A stretch of DNA of 64,000 nt from Albimonas sp036154955 (GCA_036154955.1 JAYZWL010000042.1:62001-126000), one strand, 5' to 3'; shown: positions 39,812 to 48,898, counted from the stretch's first letter. Made by a program: numbers and translations. Notes: generated by a model from the letters alone, not told the origin.

Positions 39812-41248
39812 TCAGCCCAGCACGGCGCCGGGGTTCATGATTCCCGCCGGATCCAGCGCCGCCTTGATGGCGCGCATCGCCGCCAGTTTCGCGGGATCCC
39901 CGTAATGCGCCAGATCCGCGGTCTTGAACCGGCCGATGCCGTGCTCGGCGCTGATCGAGCCGCCATGCGCGTCGATCAGGTCATGCACGATCCGGGTCAG
40001 GACCGGCTTGAGGTTCGCGTAGTCCTCCCGCCGGCGGCCCTTCGCGGGGAACAGGTTGTAGTGCAGGTTGCCGTCGCCGAGATGCCCGAAGGCGTTGATG
40101 CGGATGTCCGGCGCCTCCTGCAGCAGGCGGGCGGAGGCGGCCTCGACGAAGGCGGCGACCTCGGACAGGGGCGCGGAGATGTCGTGCGAGGCGATGGAGC
40201 CGATCTTGCGGTTGGCCTCGGGGATGGTCTCGCGCAGGCGCCAGAAATCGTTGCGCTGCTGCTCGGACTGGGCCAGCGCGCCGTCGAGCGCGAGGCCCTT
40301 CTCGAACGCCTCCTCCAGCGCGGCTTCCAGCGCCTCGGCGGCGCCGGAGCCCGCGCCGCCGCCGACCTCGACCAGCGCCGACCATTCGGGGACCGTGTCC
40401 AGCGGGCAGCGGGCGCCCGGGATCTCGTCGAGGCAGAAGCGGATGCCGGAGCCCTGCAGAAGCTCGAAGGCGGAGACCTGCTCCCCCACCCGCCCGCGCA
40501 GCAGGTGCAGCAGGTCGAGCGCCGCCGCCGGCGAGGGCACGGCGACGAAGGCCGCCGCGACTTCGGCCGGGCGGGGGTGCAGGCGCAGGGCGGCGGCGGT
40601 GATGACGCCGAGCGTGCCCTCGGCCCCGATCAGCAGGTGGCGCAGGTCGTAGCCGGTGTTGTCCTTGCGCAGCCGCTTCAGCCCGTTGAACACCGAGCCG
40701 TCGGGCAGCACCGCCTCGATCCCCAGGCACAGGTCGCGGGTCATCCCATAGCGCAGCACGTTCACGCCGCCGGCGTTCGTGCCCAGCACGCCCCCGATGC
40801 GCGCCGTGCCCTCCGAGGCGATGGAGAGCGGGAACAGCCGGTCCACGGAAGCCGCCGCGGCCTGCGCGTCGGCGAGGATCACGCCGGCCTCGCAGATCAT
40901 GGCGTCGTCGTCGGGATGCAGCGCGCGGACCCGGTTCAGGCGTTCGACCGAGAGCAGGATGCAGGGCGGACCCTCGGGCCGGACCTGGGCGCCGACCAGC
41001 CCGGTGCCGCCGCCATAGGGCACCAGCGGCACCCGCGCCGCCGAGCATTCGCGCACCACATGGGCCACGTCCTCGACCGAGCCGGGGCGGACCACCAGCG
41101 CCGCCTGACCCTGGGAGGTGTCGCGGGGTTCGCGCAGGTAGGGGGCGGCGGCGTCGCCCTCGCGCAGGCCCTGGGGGCCGAGGCGGTCGCGCAGGGCGGC
41201 GAGAAAGTCGGCGGAGGGGGCGTTCAGGTGGGCGGCGTCAGCGGTCAT
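39812..41248 (-). CDS. FAD-linked 2-hydroxyacid dehydrogenase (D-lactate/glycolate oxidase family)
   Basis: A 478-residue flavoprotein with an FAD_binding_4 domain (VPLVPYGGGTGLVGAQ, GGVLGTNAGGVNVLRYGMT, LLIGAEGTLGVIT) and an FAD-oxidase C-terminal domain (NAFGHLGDGNLHYNLF, SISAEHGIGRFK, with the metal-binding His residues). This architecture covers D-lactate dehydrogenase, GlcD and D-2-hydroxyglutarate dehydrogenase; the sequence does not settle which. No GlcE or GlcF partner is adjacent, arguing for a single-subunit enzyme. Its ATG at 41248 overlaps the 3' end of the TsaC-type gene by 11 bases, so the two are co-translated. Confidence 0.93.
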   Translation of the reverse strand: MTADAAHLNAPSADFLAALRDRLGPQGLREGDAAAPYLREPRDTSQGQAALVVRPGSVEDVAHVVRECSAARVPLVPYGGGTGLVGAQVRPEGPPCILLSVERLNRVRALHPDDDAMICEAGVILADAQAAAASVDRLFPLSIASEGTARIGGVLGTNAGGVNVLRYGMTRDLCLGIEAVLPDGSVFNGLKRLRKDNTGYDLRHLLIGAEGTLGVITAAALRLHPRPAEVAAAFVAVPSPAAALDLLHLLRGRVGEQVSAFELLQGSGIRFCLDEIPGARCPLDTVPEWSALVEVGGGAGSGAAEALEAALEEAFEKGLALDGALAQSEQQRNDFWRLRETIPEANRKIGSIASHDISAPLSEVAAFVEAASARLLQEAPDIRINAFGHLGDGNLHYNLFPAKGRRREDYANLKPVLTRIVHDLIDAHGGSISAEHGIGRFKTADLAHYGDPAKLAAMRAIKAALDPAGIMNPGAVLG

Positions 41249-42287
41249 CGGAAGGGTCCCTTGGGGCGGCGGCGCGAGCCAGCCGGTCGTTGATCGCGCG
41301 GCCGAGGCCGGTTCCGGGCACGGGGGCGACGGCGATGGTCCCCGCGCCGCCCATGCGCGCGTCGAGCGCGCGGAGATGGGCGAAGAGCGCCGCCGCGGCC
41401 TCCGCGAGGTCGCCCGAGGGCGAGAGGTTCAGCGCATGGGCCGCGGCTTCGGTCCCGGCGGGGTCGGGGCCGAAGCCCAGCCAGGCCTCGCCCGGCGCGG
41501 GGGCCGGGGCGTCCAGGCGCAGGGCGGCGCCGGGGGCGTAGTGGGAGGCGAGCATCCCCGGCGCGATGATCCGCGGCGCGTCGGGGGCGGCGGCCTGCGG
41601 CGCCCGGGCCGCGGAGGGCTCCCGCCCGCTCTCCCCGCCCCCCGCGACCCGGGCGCCGCAGGCCGCCTCGATCGCCTCGACCGAGAGGCCGCCGGGGCGC
41701 AGCAGGCGCGGGGTTCCGTCGGGGTCGAAGGCGAGGATGGTGCTTTCCACCCCCACCGGGCAGGGGCCGCCGTCTAGGATGGCGTCGATCCGGCCCGAGA
41801 GGCCCTCCGCCACATGGTCGGCGGTGGTCGGGCTGACCTTGCCGGACGGGTTGGCGGAGGGGGCGGCGACGGGAACGCCGGCCGTCTCCAGCAGGGCGCG
41901 GGCGAGCGGGTGGGCGGGGACGCGGATCGCGACCGTGGGCAGGCCGGCGGCGACCTCGGCGGCGAGGCCCGCATCCGCGCGGCGGGGCAGGACCAGGGTC
42001 AGGGGGCCGGGCCAGAAACGCTCGGCCAGCGCGCGGGCGGGGGCGGGGAGGTCGGCCAGCGCTTCCGCCGCGGCGAGGTCGGCGACATGCACGATCAGCG
42101 GGTTGAACGAGGGCCGGCCCTTGGCCGCGTAGATCGCCGCCGCCGAAGGCCCGCGGTCCGCGCGCCCGCCGAGGCCGTAGACCGTCTCGGTCGGGAAGGC
42201 GACGAGCCCGCCGTCGCGCAGGATCCGCGCGGCCTCGGCCAGGCCGGTTCCGTCGGGGGCGAGGCGGCGGGTGGGCTTGACGGTCAT
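41238..42287 (-). CDS. tsaC: L-threonylcarbamoyladenylate synthase (TsaC/Sua5)
   Basis: A 349-residue Sua5-type enzyme that makes threonylcarbamoyl-AMP from threonine, bicarbonate and ATP for the t6A37 modification of tRNA. The N-terminal YrdC domain shows VAFPTETVYGLGG, AAKGRPSFNPLIVH and SANPSGKVSPT; the C-terminal Sua5 domain begins about residue 235 with ASHYAPGA. Of two ATGs six bases apart, 42287 has GGAG at six-base spacing and is preferred over 42293. Pairing with an FAD-linked dehydrogenase as next gene is the usual order in Rhodobacterales. Confidence 0.94.
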   Translation of the reverse strand: MTVKPTRRLAPDGTGLAEAARILRDGGLVAFPTETVYGLGGRADRGPSAAAIYAAKGRPSFNPLIVHVADLAAAEALADLPAPARALAERFWPGPLTLVLPRRADAGLAAEVAAGLPTVAIRVPAHPLARALLETAGVPVAAPSANPSGKVSPTTADHVAEGLSGRIDAILDGGPCPVGVESTILAFDPDGTPRLLRPGGLSVEAIEAACGARVAGGGESGREPSAARAPQAAAPDAPRIIAPGMLASHYAPGAALRLDAPAPAPGEAWLGFGPDPAGTEAAAHALNLSPSGDLAEAAAALFAHLRALDARMGGAGTIAVAPVPGTGLGRAINDRLARAAAPRDPSDDR

Positions 42288-42456
42288 CCGCATCTCCGTT
42301 CGGGGCGCGCCGGGCGGCGGCGGCCGGGCTCTCCCCCTGATCCCGCGTCGGGCGCGCCGCCGCAAGCCCCGATGGGGCGCGGGACGCTGGACGGGAGGCG
42401 CTGGACGGGGGGCGCGGGGCGGGGCAGGGTCGGCCGTCCCAGCCCCGGAGAGCCCC

Positions 42457-43296
42457 ATGCCGCGCCACCCCTTCCTCCAGCTCGATGTGTTCAGCGCCGC
42501 GCCGTTCCGCGGCAACCCGCTGGCGGTGATCGCCGGCGCCGACGCCCTGCCGGTGGAAACCATGCAGCGCATCGCCGCCTGGACCAACCTGAGCGAGACC
42601 GCCTTCCTGATGGCGCCGGAGCCGGGCGGGGACTACCGCGTGCGCATCTTCACCCCGACCCGCGAGCTGCCCTTCGCGGGCCACCCGACCCTGGGCGCCT
42701 GCGCGGCCTGGCTGGCGCTGGGCGGGACGCCCTCGGGCGCGGAGGTGGCGCAGGATTGCGGAGCGGGGCGGGTGCGGATCCGGCGCGAGGCCGGGCGGCT
42801 CGCCTTCGCCGCGCCGCCGCTCTCGCGCGACGGCCCGCTCGAAGAGGCCGAGATCGCCCGCATCGCCGCCGGGCTGGGCGTGCCGCGGGACGCGATCCTC
42901 GCCGCGCGGCACGCCGACAACGGGCCGGGCTGGCGGGCGGTGCTGCTCGATCGCCGCGACCGGCTGCTGGCGATCCGGCCGGACTACGCCGCGCTGTCGG
43001 ACCTGAAGCTGGGGCTGGTCGCCCGCTGCGATCCGGCGCGGGACGACGCCGAGGCGGATTTCGAGCTGCGCGCCCTGATCTGCGACCGGGCGGCGGAGGA
43101 TCCGGTGACCGGATCGCTCAACGCCGCCGTGGCGCAATGGCTGATCGGGGCGGGGCTGGCGCCCGCCACCTACCTGGCCGCCCAGGGCACGGGGATGGGG
43201 CGCGCGGGGCGGGTGCATGTGACCGCGGAGGCGGGGACCGTCTGGATCGGCGGCGAAACCGCGGTGGCGATTCGGGGCGAGATCGACATTCCCTGA
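42457..43296 (+). CDS. PhzF family epimerase-like protein
   Basis: A 279-residue PhzF-fold protein (diaminopimelate-epimerase-like). LDVFSAAPFRGNPLAV, WTNLSETAFL (catalytic Glu position), LPFAGHPTLG and DPVTGSLNAAVAQWL are all present. The name comes from phenazine biosynthesis, but no other phz genes are here; most genomic PhzF proteins have unknown isomerase activity. The ATG at 42457 follows CCGGAGAG. It is divergent from tsaC. Confidence 0.92.
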   Translation: MPRHPFLQLDVFSAAPFRGNPLAVIAGADALPVETMQRIAAWTNLSETAFLMAPEPGGDYRVRIFTPTRELPFAGHPTLGACAAWLALGGTPSGAEVAQDCGAGRVRIRREAGRLAFAAPPLSRDGPLEEAEIARIAAGLGVPRDAILAARHADNGPGWRAVLLDRRDRLLAIRPDYAALSDLKLGLVARCDPARDDAEADFELRALICDRAAEDPVTGSLNAAVAQWLIGAGLAPATYLAAQGTGMGRAGRVHVTAEAGTVWIGGETAVAIRGEIDIP

Positions 43297-43478
43297 CCCC
43301 GGCGTCGCCGACCGCTTTCCGCCCCGGTAAACCTGCGGCCGCGCCGCGGCTGGACAGGGCCCCGCCCGGGGCCTAGCTTCCGCGGCAAAACCCGCCCTTT
43401 CGGGCGCGCATGACGCCGCGGTGAGGCGGAGCGGGGACGTCCGTCGCCCGATCCGCCCCCGGTCAAGGGAGCAGAGAC

Positions 43479-45197
43479 ATGTCCTATCAGGCCCCGATCC
43501 GCGATCTCGCCTTCTGCCTCGATCACATCGTCGGGGCCGACCGGCTGGCCGAAACCGAGCTGTTCGCCGACGCCGCGGCGGAGACCCGCGCCGCGATCCT
43601 CGACGAGGCCGGCAAGCTCGCCGCCGGCGTGCTCGCCCCCATCAACCGCAACGGCGACCTGACCCCGGCCCGGCTGGAGAACGGCGTGGTGCGCGCCTCG
43701 CCGGGCTTCGCGGACGCCTATCGTCAGATCGCCGAGGGCGGCTGGGTCGGCCTCGCCGCCTCGCCCGAGCATGGGGGCATGGGCCTGCCGCTGACGCTGG
43801 GCACGGCGGTCGGCGAGATGTTCGCCTCGGCCAATCTGGGCCTGTCGCTGTGCCCGCTGCTCTCCCAGGGCCAGATCGAGGCGCTGGAGGCCCATGCCTC
43901 GGACGAGATCAAGGCGCTCTACCTGCCCAAGCTGATCTCGGGCGAGTGGACCGGGACCATGAACCTGACCGAGCCGCAGGCCGGTTCGGACGTGGGCGCG
44001 CTGGCCAGCACGGCGAAGCCGAACGGGGACGGGACCTACGCGGTCTCGGGGCAGAAGATCTTCATCTCCTGGGGCGATCACGACATCGCGGAGAACGTCT
44101 GCCACCTGGTGCTTGCGCGCCTGCCTGACGCCGCGCCGGGCACGCGGGGGGTGTCGCTGTTTCTGGTGCCCAAGTTCATCCCCGATGCGGAAGGTCGCCC
44201 CGGCGTCGCCAATTCGCTGAAGGTGGTGAGCCTGGAGCACAAGATGGGCCTGCATGGCTCCCCGACCGCGGTGATGAGCTTCGAGGACGCGACCGGCTGG
44301 ATGGTCGGGCCTGAGGCCGGCGGCATGGCGGCGATGTTCACGATGATGAACAACGCCCGGCTCGGCGTCGGGGTCGAGGGGCTCGGCGTGGCCGAGGCCG
44401 CCTGTCAGAAGGCGCTCGGCTACGCGCTGGAGCGGGTGCAGGGCAAGACCGCCGACGGCTCCAAGACCATCATCGGCCATGCCGACGTGCGCCGGATGCT
44501 CCTGCGCATGCGCACCCTGACCGACGCGGCGCGGGCCATCTGCCTCGACTGCGCGCTGTCGCTGGACATGGCGCGCGCGGCCTCGGGCGAGGCGGCGAAG
44601 GCGTGGAAGGCGCGGGGCGCGTTCCTGACCCCGATCGCCAAGGCCTTCGGCACCGACGTGGGCAACGAAGTCGCCTATCTCGGCGTGCAGGTGCATGGCG
44701 GCATGGGCTTCATCGAGGAGGCGGGCGCCGCGCAATATTCCCGCGACGTGCGGGTGACGGCGATCTACGAGGGCACCAACGGCGTGCAGGCCATGGACCT
44801 GATCGGCCGCAAGCTGGCCGACGGGGGCGCCGCGGCGAAGGCCCTGATGGCGGAGATCCGCGAGACGGCGTCGGCCGCGAAGGGCGACCTCTCCGCGCTG
44901 GGCGAGCAATTGGCGATGGCCGCGGACGCGGTGCAGGCGGCGACGGACTGGATGCTGGCGGCCGGGCCGGACGACCGCGCCTCGGGCGGGGTGGACTACC
45001 TGCGCGCCTGGGCGCTGCTGCTGGGCGGGGCCTATCTGCTGCGCGGCGCCGGGGTGGCCGGGCCTGACGCGGACCGGCGCGTCGGGCTCGCCCGTTACTA
45101 TTTCGGCCGCGAGCTTCCCCAGGTCGCCGCCCTGGCCGAGACCGCGACCGAGGGCGCCGGCGCCATCTACGCGCTGTCGGCCGAGGCCCTGGCCTGA
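43479..45197 (+). CDS. Acyl-CoA dehydrogenase, long (DmdC-like) type
   Basis: A 572-residue flavoprotein, longer than canonical ~390-residue acyl-CoA dehydrogenases because of an extra C-terminal domain. TMNLTEPQAGSDVG, VSGQKIFISWGDHD and the catalytic glutamate in AIYEGTNGVQA are intact. The size and extended C-terminus match the group that includes DmdC (3-methylmercaptopropionyl-CoA dehydrogenase), but other family members act on ordinary acyl-CoAs, so the substrate is not assigned. The ATG at 43479 follows CAAGGGAGCAG. Its stop overlaps the start of the MBL hydrolase by one base (TGATG), hence translational coupling. Confidence 0.92.
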   Translation: MSYQAPIRDLAFCLDHIVGADRLAETELFADAAAETRAAILDEAGKLAAGVLAPINRNGDLTPARLENGVVRASPGFADAYRQIAEGGWVGLAASPEHGGMGLPLTLGTAVGEMFASANLGLSLCPLLSQGQIEALEAHASDEIKALYLPKLISGEWTGTMNLTEPQAGSDVGALASTAKPNGDGTYAVSGQKIFISWGDHDIAENVCHLVLARLPDAAPGTRGVSLFLVPKFIPDAEGRPGVANSLKVVSLEHKMGLHGSPTAVMSFEDATGWMVGPEAGGMAAMFTMMNNARLGVGVEGLGVAEAACQKALGYALERVQGKTADGSKTIIGHADVRRMLLRMRTLTDAARAICLDCALSLDMARAASGEAAKAWKARGAFLTPIAKAFGTDVGNEVAYLGVQVHGGMGFIEEAGAAQYSRDVRVTAIYEGTNGVQAMDLIGRKLADGGAAAKALMAEIRETASAAKGDLSALGEQLAMAADAVQAATDWMLAAGPDDRASGGVDYLRAWALLLGGAYLLRGAGVAGPDADRRVGLARYYFGRELPQVAALAETATEGAGAIYALSAEALA

Positions 45198-46234
45198 TGG
45201 CGGAGCGCACCGGCGTCCGCTTTCCGATCGAGCCGCCGGAGAACGGCGGCGCTGTGGAGCTCGCCCCCGGCGTGCTGTGGGCCCGCATCGGCATGCCCAA
45301 CCGGCTCGCTCATGTGAACGTCGCGGTGCTGGACGACGGCGACGGCTGGACGGTGGTGGACACCGGGCTGCGCCATCGCCAGTGCCTGGACGACTGGGCT
45401 AAGCTGCGGGCCGGGCCGCTGGCGGGCAAGCCGATCCGGCGCATCGTGGGCACCCATCACCACCCCGACCATATCGGGCTGGTCGGCCGCTTCATGCGCG
45501 AGGACGACGTCGAGTTCGTCACCACCCGCACCGCCTATCTGATGACGCGGATGCTGCAGTTCGACCATCACGACAAGCACCCGCCCGAGCAGATCGCCCA
45601 CTGGGTGCGCGGCGGCATGGCGCCGGACATGGTGGACCGGTTCGCGGCGAAGGAGCCGATGAACTTCTCCAACGCCACCTACCGGCTGCCGCTGGGCTAC
45701 ACCCGCATCGCCGAGGGCGACGAGATCGTCATGGGCGGGCGGCGCTGGCATGTGCGGATGGGCAACGGCCACGCGCCGGAGCACGCGACGTTCTGGTCGA
45801 AGGACGATCATCTGGTCATCGTGGGCGACCAGGCGATTCCCGGCATCAGCTCCAATCTCGGCGTGCATCCGACGGAGCCCGCCGCCGACCCGGTGGGCGA
45901 GTGGCTGGAAAGCTGCGAACGCCTGCTGACCGTGGCGCGGGAGGATCACCTGGCGCTGCCCGGCCACAAGGCCGCCTTCACCGGCCTGCCGACCCGGTTC
46001 GAGCAGCTGATCAACAACCATCACGGCGCCATCGCCCGGCTGCGCCGCCACCTGACCCAGCCGCGCACCGCCGTGCAGTGCTTCGTGCCCATCTTCGGTC
46101 GCGAGATCGAGGAGACGGTGTTCGGCCTGGCGCTGAACGAGACTTACGGCCATCTCAACCACATGCTGAAGCTGGGCGAGGTGACCCACGAGCTTCGCGC
46201 CGACGGCGCGCTGTGGTGGCGGCTGACCGGCTGA
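45197..46234 (+). CDS. MBL-fold metallo-hydrolase
   Basis: A 345-residue metallo-beta-lactamase-fold hydrolase. GTHHHPDHIG is the zinc-binding HxHxDH motif; further ligands are in GNGHAPEHATFW, VGDQAIP and the late ALPGHKAAFT. A helical C-terminal domain of about 100 residues follows, as in hydroxyacylglutathione-hydrolase-like and LACTB2-like enzymes. Coupled to an acyl-CoA dehydrogenase it may be a thioesterase or hydrolase of the same catabolic route; this is inferred from context. The start ATG at 45197 shares one base with the preceding stop. Confidence 0.9.
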   Translation: MAERTGVRFPIEPPENGGAVELAPGVLWARIGMPNRLAHVNVAVLDDGDGWTVVDTGLRHRQCLDDWAKLRAGPLAGKPIRRIVGTHHHPDHIGLVGRFMREDDVEFVTTRTAYLMTRMLQFDHHDKHPPEQIAHWVRGGMAPDMVDRFAAKEPMNFSNATYRLPLGYTRIAEGDEIVMGGRRWHVRMGNGHAPEHATFWSKDDHLVIVGDQAIPGISSNLGVHPTEPAADPVGEWLESCERLLTVAREDHLALPGHKAAFTGLPTRFEQLINNHHGAIARLRRHLTQPRTAVQCFVPIFGREIEETVFGLALNETYGHLNHMLKLGEVTHELRADGALWWRLTG

Positions 46235-46348
46235 GCCGGTCTCCGCGACGATTTCCGCCTTGATCGGCACGCCCGCCCGGGGATATTCGGGCGGGAACAC
46301 GCAGACGCAGGCGCCCGGGCGACCCCCCGGCGCGGAGGGAGAGCCCGG

Positions 46349-46501
46349 ATGGCCGACAACCACGACGCCCCGCATTTCGAGCCCGGCAAGATGGACATCA
46401 CCGAGCAGGAGAAGACCTTCGCCGGCTTCCTCCACGTGATCACCATCGGGGCCGTCGCGTCGATCGTCGCCCTCATCTTCATGGCGCTGGTCAACAGCTG
46501 A
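46349..46501 (+). CDS. aa3-type cytochrome c oxidase subunit IV, bacterial form
   Basis: A 50-residue protein below normal gene-finding length. Sequence MADNHDAPHFEPGKMDITEQ, then EKTFAGFLHVI followed by a single membrane helix and a final ALVNS, is the pattern of the bacterial aa3 oxidase subunit IV family (COX4_pro_2), where the DI-x-E-Q-x-K-TF-x-GF motif precedes the helix. It is a small accessory subunit of the main aerobic oxidase in the inner membrane. A good ribosome site (CGGAGGGAGAG) precedes ATG 46349. The other oxidase genes are not here; it follows the MBL gene by 114 bases. Confidence 0.88.
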   Translation: MADNHDAPHFEPGKMDITEQEKTFAGFLHVITIGAVASIVALIFMALVNS

Positions 46502-46628
46502 CGCCCAGACGCCCTGACGTCCGGACGGGCGCGGGCGCCTTCGGGCGGCCCGGTGCGACCGCGCCGCCCCGGGGCTCCGGGGCGGCGCGTCGTCGTTTTC
46601 AGGGACGGGCGGCGGCGCGGGGCCGCGC

Positions 46629-47504
46629 TCAGCGCGCGGCGCGCAGGTTGGCCTTCATCTGGTTCAGCACCGCGCCGGACTTGCCGGCCTGCTCCAGCGA
46701 CGCCACCACCCGTTTGCGCAGCGGGTTGGTCTTGCCCAGATAGCCGGACGCGGCCACCCGCCCCTCGGTCGCGCCTTCTTCGCGCGCCAGCCGCTGCATG
46801 TCGGCGAGGCGCGACGAGCTGGACGGGTGCCCGGCGAAGATCGAGGCGTTGTCGCCATACATGCGCTTGAGCACCTCGAAGGACTTCGCCCCCTCGGCGC
46901 CGTTGTAGCCGGCGCGGGCCAGATACTTCATGCCCAGCCGGTCGGCCGCCGTCTCCTGATCGCGGGAGAAGTCGGCGTAATAGGCCTTGCCGCCATAGCC
47001 GACCACGAGATTGGTGAGATCGCCCGGCACGCCCAGCAGCGCGCCGCCGATGCTGGCCACCGCGCTGGCGATTCCGATCTGCTGGCGCTTGACCATCCCG
47101 GCGGAGACATGGCCCAGGTCCTCATGCGCGATCTCGTGAGCCAGCACCATGGCGAACTGGGCCTCGTTCTCCAGCGCCGCCAGCATGCCGGCGTTGAAGA
47201 ACACGTAGCCTGCGCCGGAGGTGAAGGCGTTGGCGTCCGCGTCCTTGATGATGAAGGTCTGCAGCTTGGACTTGTTGGGCCCGCGCTGGGCGTCGATCCG
47301 CGCGGTCACCGCGTCGAGATAGGCGTTCACCCTGTCGCCCTCGACCAGCAGGTTCTTGGCGCGCAGCTCCTGCAGCAGCTGGCGGGACTGGTTCAGCTCG
47401 GCGCTCTGCGCGGAGGCGCTGCGCGGCTGGCCCGGCTGCGGCGCGCCGCAGGCGGTCAGGCCGCCGGCCAGCATCGCGGCGAGGATGAGGCGCGGGAGTT
47501 TCAT
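46629..47504 (-). CDS. M48 family metalloprotease lipoprotein
   Basis: A 291-residue protease with a lipoprotein signal (ILAAMLAGGLTACGA, lipobox LTAC). The zinc site is VLAHEIAHEDLGH, with the downstream glutamate in SRDQETAADRLGM, as in the BepA/LoiP/YcaL group of periplasmic M48 enzymes. Such proteases guard outer-membrane protein assembly. N-terminal to the domain is a short spacer; C-terminal residues are basic. The ATG at 47504 is preceded by ACCCGCC only, a weak ribosome site. It is transcribed leftward, alone. Confidence 0.92.
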   Translation of the reverse strand: MKLPRLILAAMLAGGLTACGAPQPGQPRSASAQSAELNQSRQLLQELRAKNLLVEGDRVNAYLDAVTARIDAQRGPNKSKLQTFIIKDADANAFTSGAGYVFFNAGMLAALENEAQFAMVLAHEIAHEDLGHVSAGMVKRQQIGIASAVASIGGALLGVPGDLTNLVVGYGGKAYYADFSRDQETAADRLGMKYLARAGYNGAEGAKSFEVLKRMYGDNASIFAGHPSSSSRLADMQRLAREEGATEGRVAASGYLGKTNPLRKRVVASLEQAGKSGAVLNQMKANLRAAR

Positions 47505-47658
47505 GGCGGGTCTCCGGGTCTGATCTTCGTCTGTCTGCTCTGGCTGTGATCTGGGGCCGAACATGACGCAGGGAAGGGCTGAAATGCGACGGCCCGGCGC
47601 CGAGCGCAAGGAATCGGGGCCGCGGCGCGCCTCCGGACAGGCGACCCCGGACATGCGA

Positions 47659-47685
47659 AACCCCCGGCCTCGCGGTCCGGGGGTT
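47659..47685 (-). terminator. rpsU terminator
   Basis: AACCCCCGG and CCGGGGGTT arms with a nine-base loop, about 50 bases beyond the rpsU stop. The leftward strand reads into TTTCGC after the stem. A typical attenuated terminator for a ribosomal-protein gene in GC-rich DNA. Confidence 0.7.
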
Positions 47686-47736
47686 CGGCGGTCTTCATCG
47701 CGCGGGGAGCGACATGGCCCCGCGACTGGGCAAGCC

Positions 47737-47943
47737 TCAGGCGAGACCTTCGCGCTGCAATTTCTTGCGCGCGAGCTTACGGGCGCGACGAATCGCTTCG
47801 GCCTGTTCCCGGGCGCGTTTCACCGACGGCTTCTCGTAATGCTGCCGCAGCTTCATTTCCCGGAACACACCTTCGCGCTGCATCTTCTTTTTGAGAGCGC
47901 GGAGGGCCTGATCGACGTTGTTGTCGCGAACCATCACCTGCAC
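47737..47943 (-). CDS. rpsU: 30S ribosomal protein S21
   Basis: A 68-residue basic protein of the small ribosomal subunit, near the anti-Shine-Dalgarno region. MVRDNNVDQALRALKKKMQR, EGVFREMKLRQHYEKPS and a long C-terminal basic helix ending LARKKLQREGLA match alphaproteobacterial S21. The GTG at 47943 (reading VQVMVRDNN) is the likely start: it restores the standard 68-residue length and is preceded by AAGGTGGTG; the ATG three codons later is the alternative. It is divergent from the COQ9 gene, a constant arrangement in Rhodobacterales. Confidence 0.96.
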   Translation of the reverse strand: MQVMVRDNNVDQALRALKKKMQREGVFREMKLRQHYEKPSVKRAREQAEAIRRARKLARKKLQREGLA

Positions 47944-48092
47944 GGACTTCACCACCTTTCTAAGCTGTCTGGTCGCAAGAGCGCGCTGTATATCAACGCC
48001 CCTCCCCCCTGTCCACCGCCGCGCGCGCCCTATATTCAAGGGAACGACGCGCCGCGCGCGTCCCGTGCCGCGTCCCGACGCAGGAGCCCGCC

Positions 48093-48830
48093 ATGAGCGA
48101 AATCGAGCACGACGCCCCCCAGGCCGACCCGGTCGACCCTGAAATCGCGACCCCGGTCGCCGACTCCCTCGCCGCCGCGCGCGAGGCGATTCTGGAGCGG
48201 ATCGCCGATCACGTGGTCTTCGACGGCTGGTCCCCCGCCGCCATCGAGGCCGCGGCGGCCGAGGCCGGCGTCCCGGCCGAAACGGCCCGGCTGGCCTTTC
48301 CCCGCGGCGTCGACGCGGCCATGGGCTTTCACCTGCGCGGCGACCGCCGGCTCGCCGCCGCGCTGGCTTCCGAGCCGCAGGGCGGCGTCGGCATGACCGA
48401 CCGCATCACCCGCGCCGTGCGGCTGCGGCTGGAACTGGCGGAGCCGGATCGGGAGGCGGTGCGCCGCGCCGCCTCGCTGTTCGCGCTGCCGGTGAACGCG
48501 GGCCATGGCGCGCGGATGGTGTGGAACACCGCCGACACCATCTGGACCGCGCTGGGCGACGGGTCGGAGGACCTGAACTGGTATACCAAGCGCGCCACGC
48601 TGGCGGGCGTCGTCTCGGCCGTGACGCTCTACTGGCTGGGCGACGAGAGCGAGGGGCGCGCCGACACCTGGGCGCATCTGGACCGGCGCATCGCCGACGT
48701 CATGCGCATCGAGAAGGCCAAGGCCGCGGTGCGCCGCAACCCGCTGGGCAAGCTGGCGATGACCGGATTCGACCGGCTGACCAGCGGCGTGCGCGCGCCG
48801 CGCCGGGCCCCCCACGGCGCCGGGGTCTGA
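48093..48830 (+). CDS. coq9: COQ9 family protein, ubiquinone biosynthesis
   Basis: A 245-residue COQ9 homologue. COQ9 has a TetR-like fold, binds lipids or isoprenoids and helps COQ7 hydroxylate the quinone ring. Visible are an N-terminal helical HTH-like section (AILERIADHVVFDGWSPAAI), PRGVDAAMGFHL, and the central MVWNTADTIWTALGDGSEDLNWYTKRA with the NWY-KR motif. The C-terminal helix is basic. It has its own start 150 bases from the divergent rpsU start and ends at a bidirectional terminator. Confidence 0.95.
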   Translation: MSEIEHDAPQADPVDPEIATPVADSLAAAREAILERIADHVVFDGWSPAAIEAAAAEAGVPAETARLAFPRGVDAAMGFHLRGDRRLAAALASEPQGGVGMTDRITRAVRLRLELAEPDREAVRRAASLFALPVNAGHGARMVWNTADTIWTALGDGSEDLNWYTKRATLAGVVSAVTLYWLGDESEGRADTWAHLDRRIADVMRIEKAKAAVRRNPLGKLAMTGFDRLTSGVRAPRRAPHGAGV

Positions 48831-48864
48831 GCCCGCGGGGCGACCGGCCGACCGGGAAAGAGAA

Positions 48865-48898
48865 AGGGCCGGGCAGGGGTCTCCCCCCGCCCGGCCCT
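48865..48898. terminator. Bidirectional terminator between coq9 and purH
   Basis: AGGGCCGGGC (48865-48874) and GCCCGGCCCT (48889-48898), a ten-base perfect stem, between converging stops at 48830 and 48921. A-rich bases lie on the left flank (AAAGAGAA), which become U-rich on the leftward transcript, favouring purH termination. Confidence 0.75.
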
